Of a DNA stretch of 64,000 nucleotides, positions 61,101 through 64,000 are shown one piece after another. This stretch comes from Prosapia bicincta (lineage: Eukaryota; Arthropoda; Insecta; Hemiptera; Cercopidae). Positions within the stretch are counted from its first letter, which is position 1; every line of letters begins with the position of its first letter. Below the pieces are notes generated by a model. It ran no database searches. It was not told where the DNA came from and saw only the letters and a program-made list of their open reading frames with translations. Location of the stretch: NCBI GenBank assembly GCA_036971475.1, contig JBAIZL010000001.1, forward strand, positions 215,592,444 to 215,656,443, read 5' to 3'. The translations under genes were made by a program, and so were the position numbers.

Positions 61101-64000
61101 ACGCCATATAAAGCTGTGTAACGTTGAGCTACATCTTTATGATCTTGATAATGAGTCGGTCTACCTCCGCGAAGCTACACCGCCTACGCGATGCCATGGG
61201 CTCTCCCCGTTCGTATTATCATTTGATTGTTATGCCTTTTCTTTAGCTTTTCAAAATCCTTCTACCATTCCTGATTCAACGCCATATAAAGCTGTGTAAC
61301 GGGGAGCTACATCTTTATGATCTTGATAATGAGTCGGTCTACTTCCGCGAAGCTACACCGCCTACGCGATGCCATGGACTCTCCCCGTTCGTATTATCAT
61401 TTGATTGTTATGCCTTTTCCTTAGCTTTTCAAAATCCTAATACCATTCCTGATCCAACGCCATATAAAGCTGTGTAACTTTGAGCTACATCATTATGATC
61501 TTGATAATGAGTCGGTCTACTTCAGGGAAGCTACACTGCTTACGCGATGCCATGGACTCTCCCCGTTCGTATTATCATTTGATTGTTATGCCTTTTCCTT
61601 AGCTTTTCAAAATCCTCCTACCATTCCTGATCCAACGCCATATAAAGCTGTGTAACGTTGAGCTACATCTTTATGATTTTGATAATAAGTCGGTCTATTT
61701 CCGGGAAGCTACACTGCTTACGCGATTCCATGGACTCTCCCCGTTCGTATAATCATGTGATTGTTATGCCTTTTCTTTAGCTTTTCCAAATCCTTCTATC
61801 ATTCATGATCCATCGCTTTACATAGCTGTGTAACGGGGAGCTACATCTTTATGATCTTGATAGTGAGTCGGTCTATTTCCGGGAAGCTACACTGCTTACG
61901 CGATGCCATGGACTCTCCCCGTTCGTATTATCATTTGATTGTTATGCCTTTTCTTTAGCTTTTCAAAATCCTTCTACCATTCCTGATTCAACGCCATATA
62001 AAGCTGTGTAACGGGGAGCTACATCTTTATGATCTTGATAATGAGTCGGTCTACTTCCGCGAAGCTACACCGCCTACGCGATGCCATGGATTCTCCCCGT
62101 TGGTATTATCATTTGATTGTTATGCCTTTTCTTTAGCTTTTCAAAATACTTCTACCATTCCTGATTCAACGCCATATAAAGCTGTGTAACGTTGAGCTAC
62201 ATCTTTATGATCTTGATAATGATTTGATCTACTTCCACGAACCTACACCGCTTACGCGATGCCATGGACTCTAAACGTTCGTATAATCATTTGATTGTTA
62301 TGCCTTTTCATTAGCTTTTCAAAATCCTTCAACCATTCCTGATCCAACGCCATATAAAGCTGTGTAACGTTGAGCTACATCTTTATGATCTTGATAATGA
62401 GTCGGTCTACTTCCGCGAAGCTACACCGCCTACGCGATGCCATGGACTCTCCCCGTTCGTATTATCATTTGATTGTTATGCCTTTTCCTTAGCTTTTCAT
62501 AATCCTTCTACCATTCCTGATCAAACGCCATATAAAGCTGTGTAACGTTGAGCTACATATTTATGATCTTGATAATGAGTCGGTCTACTTCCGCGAAGCT
62601 ACACCGCCTACGCGATGCCATGGACTCTCCTTGTTTGTGTTACCATTTAGTTGTTATGACTTTTACTTAGCATTTCCAAATTCTTCTACCATTCCTGATC
62701 CATCGCCTTACAAAGCTGTGTAACGTTGAGCTACATCTTTATGATCTTGATAATGAGTCGGTCTACTTCCGCGAAGCTACACCGCCTACGCGATGCCATG
62801 GACTCTCCCCGTTCGTATTATCATTTGATTGTTATGCCTTTTCCTTAGCTTTTCATAATCCTTCTACCATTCCTGATCCAACGCCATATAAAGCTGTGTA
62901 ACGTTGAGCCACATCTTTATGATCTTGATAATGAGTCGGTCTACTTCCGCGAAGCTACACCGCCTACGCGATGCCATGGACTCTCCCCGTTCGTATTATC
63001 ATTTGATTGTTATGCCTTTTCCTTAGCTTTTCATAATCCTTCTACCATTCCTGATCCAACGCCATATAAAGCTGTGTAACGTTGAGCTACATCTTTATGA
63101 TCTTGATAATGAGTCGGTCTACTACCGCGAAGCTACACCGCCTACGCGATGCCATGGACTCTCCCCGTTCGTATTATCATTTGATTGTTATGCCTTTTCC
63201 TTAGCTTTTCATAATCCTTCTACCATTCCTGATCCAACGCCATATAAAGCTGTGTAACGTTGAGCTACATCTTTATGATCTTGATAATGAGTCGGTCTAC
63301 TTCCGCGAAGCTACACCGCCTACGCGATGCCATGGACTCTCCCCGTTCGTATTATCATTTGATTGTTATGCCTTTTCCTTAGCTTTTCATAATCCTTCTA
63401 ACATTCCTGATCCAACGCCATATAAAGCTGTGTAACGTTGAGCTACATCTTTATGATCTTGATAATGAGTCGGTCTACTACCGCGAAGCTACACCGCCTA
63501 CGCGATGCCATGGACTCTCCCCGTTCGTATTATCATTTGATTGTTATGCCTTTTCCTTAGCTTTTCATAATCCTTCTAACATTCCTGATCCAACGCCATA
63601 TAAAGCTGTGTAACGTTGAGCTACATCTTTATGATCTTGATAATGAGTCGGTCTACTACCGCGAAGCTACACCGCCTACGCGATGCCATGGACTCTTCCC
63701 GTTCGTATTATCATTTGATTGTTATGCCTTTTCCTTAGCTTTTCATAATCCTTCTAACATTCCTGATCCAACGCCATATAAAGCTGTGTAACGTTGAGCT
63801 ACATCTTTATGATCTTGATAATGAGTCGGTCTACTACCGCGAAGCTACACCGCCTACGCGATGCCATGGACTCTCCCCGTTCGTATTATCATTTGATTGT
63901 TATGCCTTTTTCTTAGCTTTTCATAATCCTTCTAACATTCCTGATCCAACGCCATATAAAGCTGTGTAACGTTGAGCTACATCTTTATGATCTTGATAAT
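43105..64000. repeat. 178-bp satellite, about 117 units, runs off the window
   Basis: The typical unit contains GTGTAACGTTGAGCTACATC, GATAATGAGTCGGTCTACTT, CTACGCGATGCCATGGACTC, CGTATTATCATTTGATTGTT and CCTGATCCAACGCCATATAA. AGCTGTGTAACG at 63250, 63428 and 63606 gives 178 bp; a 174-bp variant lacks CTTA in the TGCTTACGCG part (for example near 44114). The first units (43105-43700) are strongly diverged and of irregular length. Two 68-codon plus frames (44375-44581, 58425-58631) span just over one unit and are repeat artefacts. Most units carry an NcoI site (CCATGG). Confidence 0.97.
44114..52300. repeat. Tandem duplication of a ~4-kb block of 178-bp units
   Basis: Rare monomers recur in the same order: ACTGCGCGATTCC (44114 and 48021, 3,907 bp apart), AATGATTTGATCTAC (46211 and 50473, 4,262 bp) and ATTTCTGATCTTGATTATG (46731 and 50993, 4,262 bp). 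The jump of 355 bp between the first and later pairs equals two monomers, present only in the second copy (near 49400-49740). The right limit is approximate. Confidence 0.85.

Overview
The window looks like non-coding, repeat-dominated nuclear DNA from an animal, most likely an arthropod. This rests on four intact eukaryotic-type tRNA-Asn(GUU) genes, a decayed Helitron helicase, a decayed hAT transposase, long AT-rich unique stretches with TA microsatellites, and satellites with higher-order structure. The species cannot be named from the sequence. I found no convincing complete protein-coding gene, operon, CRISPR array or bacterial feature.

Layout. 1-7880 is AT-rich single-copy DNA. It holds a small 117-125 bp tandem repeat (822-1290), an old interspersed duplication (3566-3900), the 3' end of a dead Helitron (4246-4705) and one short possible exon with a MADF-like start (7346-7432). 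7882-21770 is one array of about 150 copies of a 91-bp unit with several subfamilies. 21771-30320 is single-copy DNA with four minus-strand tRNA-Asn genes, the C-terminus and 3' terminal inverted repeat of a hAT element, and a 126-bp foldback sequence. 30321-32807 is a 157-bp satellite (16 units). 33343-34316 is a 27-bp minisatellite that stays open for 324 codons on the minus strand. 34317-34880 is TA-rich simple sequence. 36198-37779 is a 122-bp satellite (13 units) with a CRE-like and a TATA-like motif in each unit. 38271-42070 is a 43-bp satellite with an 86-bp dimer and a 174-bp tetramer, embedded in copies of an older ~200-bp repeat. 43105 to the right end is a 178-bp satellite of about 117 units that continues beyond the window.

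About two thirds of the window (roughly 43 of 64 kb) is tandem repeat belonging to seven families that look unrelated to each other. The best candidates for something undescribed are this clustering, the nested origin of the 43-bp satellite, and the multi-scale higher-order organisation of the 91-bp and 178-bp arrays. Such density suggests heterochromatin (pericentromeric, subtelomeric or sex-linked), but the window alone cannot show which. The expressed content I can support is limited to the four tRNA genes.
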